From assembly GCA_944385365.1 (NCBI GenBank), contig CALWWW010000001.1, positions 166,941-230,940 of the forward strand: 64,000 nucleotides of DNA, written 5' to 3'. This DNA comes from an uncultured Oscillospiraceae bacterium (GTDB taxonomy: Bacteria; Bacillota; Clostridia; Oscillospirales; Oscillospiraceae). How positions within the stretch are numbered: position 1 is the first letter of the stretch; every line of letters begins with the position of its first letter. A program made the position numbers and the translations under genes. The notes below the pieces were generated by a model. That model saw only the letters and a program-made list of their open reading frames with translations. It did no database searches and was not told the DNA's origin. This document shows positions 63,531 through 64,000 of this stretch, piece by piece.

Positions 63531-63914
63531 TCAGCCGGCGTTGCCAGCCTCAGTGGTCTCGGGCTCCTCGGCAGCGGCGGGGGAGTCGGTCTCCTCGCCG
63601 TCGGCAGCGTTGTCACCATCGGTGGCAGCGTCGCTGTCGGCCGTCTCGTCGCCGTTGGTGGTTGCATCACCGGCGTCGGTGTCCTCGGTGGGCGTGGTGG
63701 TCTCGTCACCAGCCGTGGTCTCGTCGGTCTCCTGGTTCTCCGGAGCCGTCTCCTCGGTGGTGCCAGTGGTGTCGGTGTTGGTCTCGCCGGTCTCGCTGGT
63801 GGAAGGCGTGGTGGTATCGGTGGTGTCCTCGTCCTTCTTATCGGAGCAGCCTGCCAGCAGAGCAACAGACAGGACGGACACGGCGGCCAGCATCAAGAAA
63901 CGTTTGTTTTTCAT
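63531..63914 (-). CDS. Acidic Thr-rich lipoprotein
   Basis: 127 residues: signal peptide with lipobox LLAGC, then about 100 residues almost wholly of Thr, Asp, Glu, Ala and Gly with no folded domain visible. TAGGAG lies before the ATG. Likely a disordered surface tether or spacer. From 63915 to the window end no gene is seen. Confidence 0.85.
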   Translation of the reverse strand: MKNKRFLMLAAVSVLSVALLAGCSDKKDEDTTDTTTPSTSETGETNTDTTGTTEETAPENQETDETTAGDETTTPTEDTDAGDATTNGDETADSDAATDGDNAADGEETDSPAAAEEPETTEAGNAG

Positions 63915-64000
63915 TGTTATAATCTCCTACAATAGGATTACGGTGAAAGGCGCGGCAGCCAGCCGCGTCTTTTTCCATCTCAGAGCTGAAGCTGTTAGAA

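Overview
The window is a gene-dense, high-GC stretch of a Gram-positive (Firmicutes) chromosome. Strong purine-rich ribosome binding sites, lipobox lipoproteins, RNase J, GdpP, a T-box, an ECF-type vitamin transporter subunit, SLH/copper-amine-oxidase-like surface proteins and a SpoIID-like protein all point to the class Clostridia. High GC plus this gene set suggests the Oscillospiraceae; that assignment is inference. No rRNA, tRNA or CRISPR array was seen.

Layout: 1-4.3 kb is a FecCD-type metal/chelate ABC transporter whose ATPase is fused to a methyltransferase, with an XdhC-family gene. 4.4-6.8 kb is a DUF362 ferredoxin gene whose 3' end was duplicated by a 1,275-bp insertion carrying an AbiF-type HEPN protein and a small structured RNA. 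6.85-18.3 kb is an L-arabinose regulon: sugar ABC transporter, araB, araA, araD, galM and a divergent araR. 18.4-20.2 kb holds a SpoIID/peptidoglycan-binding protein and its partner. 20.5-30.8 kb is housekeeping: RNase J, then gdpP, two tiny paralogous membrane proteins, rplI, dnaB, tilS, hpt and ftsH.

30.8-34.1 kb is a three-gene set (ATP-grasp, PHP, NodB deacetylase). 34.1-42.4 kb has rluD-lspA, a ParB/Noc-like gene, aroE, three Cys-rich or tiny proteins, rqcH, mini-RNase III and coaX, with two copies of a hairpin-rich intergenic repeat at 34.2 and 41.3 kb. 42.6-44.6 kb pairs panT with coaBC, so that with coaX this is a pantothenate-to-CoA cluster. 44.7-55 kb has surface/cell-wall enzymes, typA, and a two-component system followed by an HtrA protease. 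55.3-57 kb is a tryptophan T-box with a TrpB2-type synthase. 57-59.1 kb is an XRE regulator divergent from an RCC1/SLH surface protein. The end holds an HPr-like protein, rpsF-ssb-rpsR, a second XRE protein, an RluA synthase, a dicarboxylate symporter and an acidic lipoprotein.

The most interesting item is the AbiF island. It has a strong promoter, a two-hairpin RNA ending in a terminator, then a HEPN protein, all between 95-bp repeats that differ only at synonymous sites. It therefore looks like a defence cassette that enters the 3' end of a conserved gene and rebuilds it. Second are the ABC-ATPase/methyltransferase fusion and the modular hairpin repeats.
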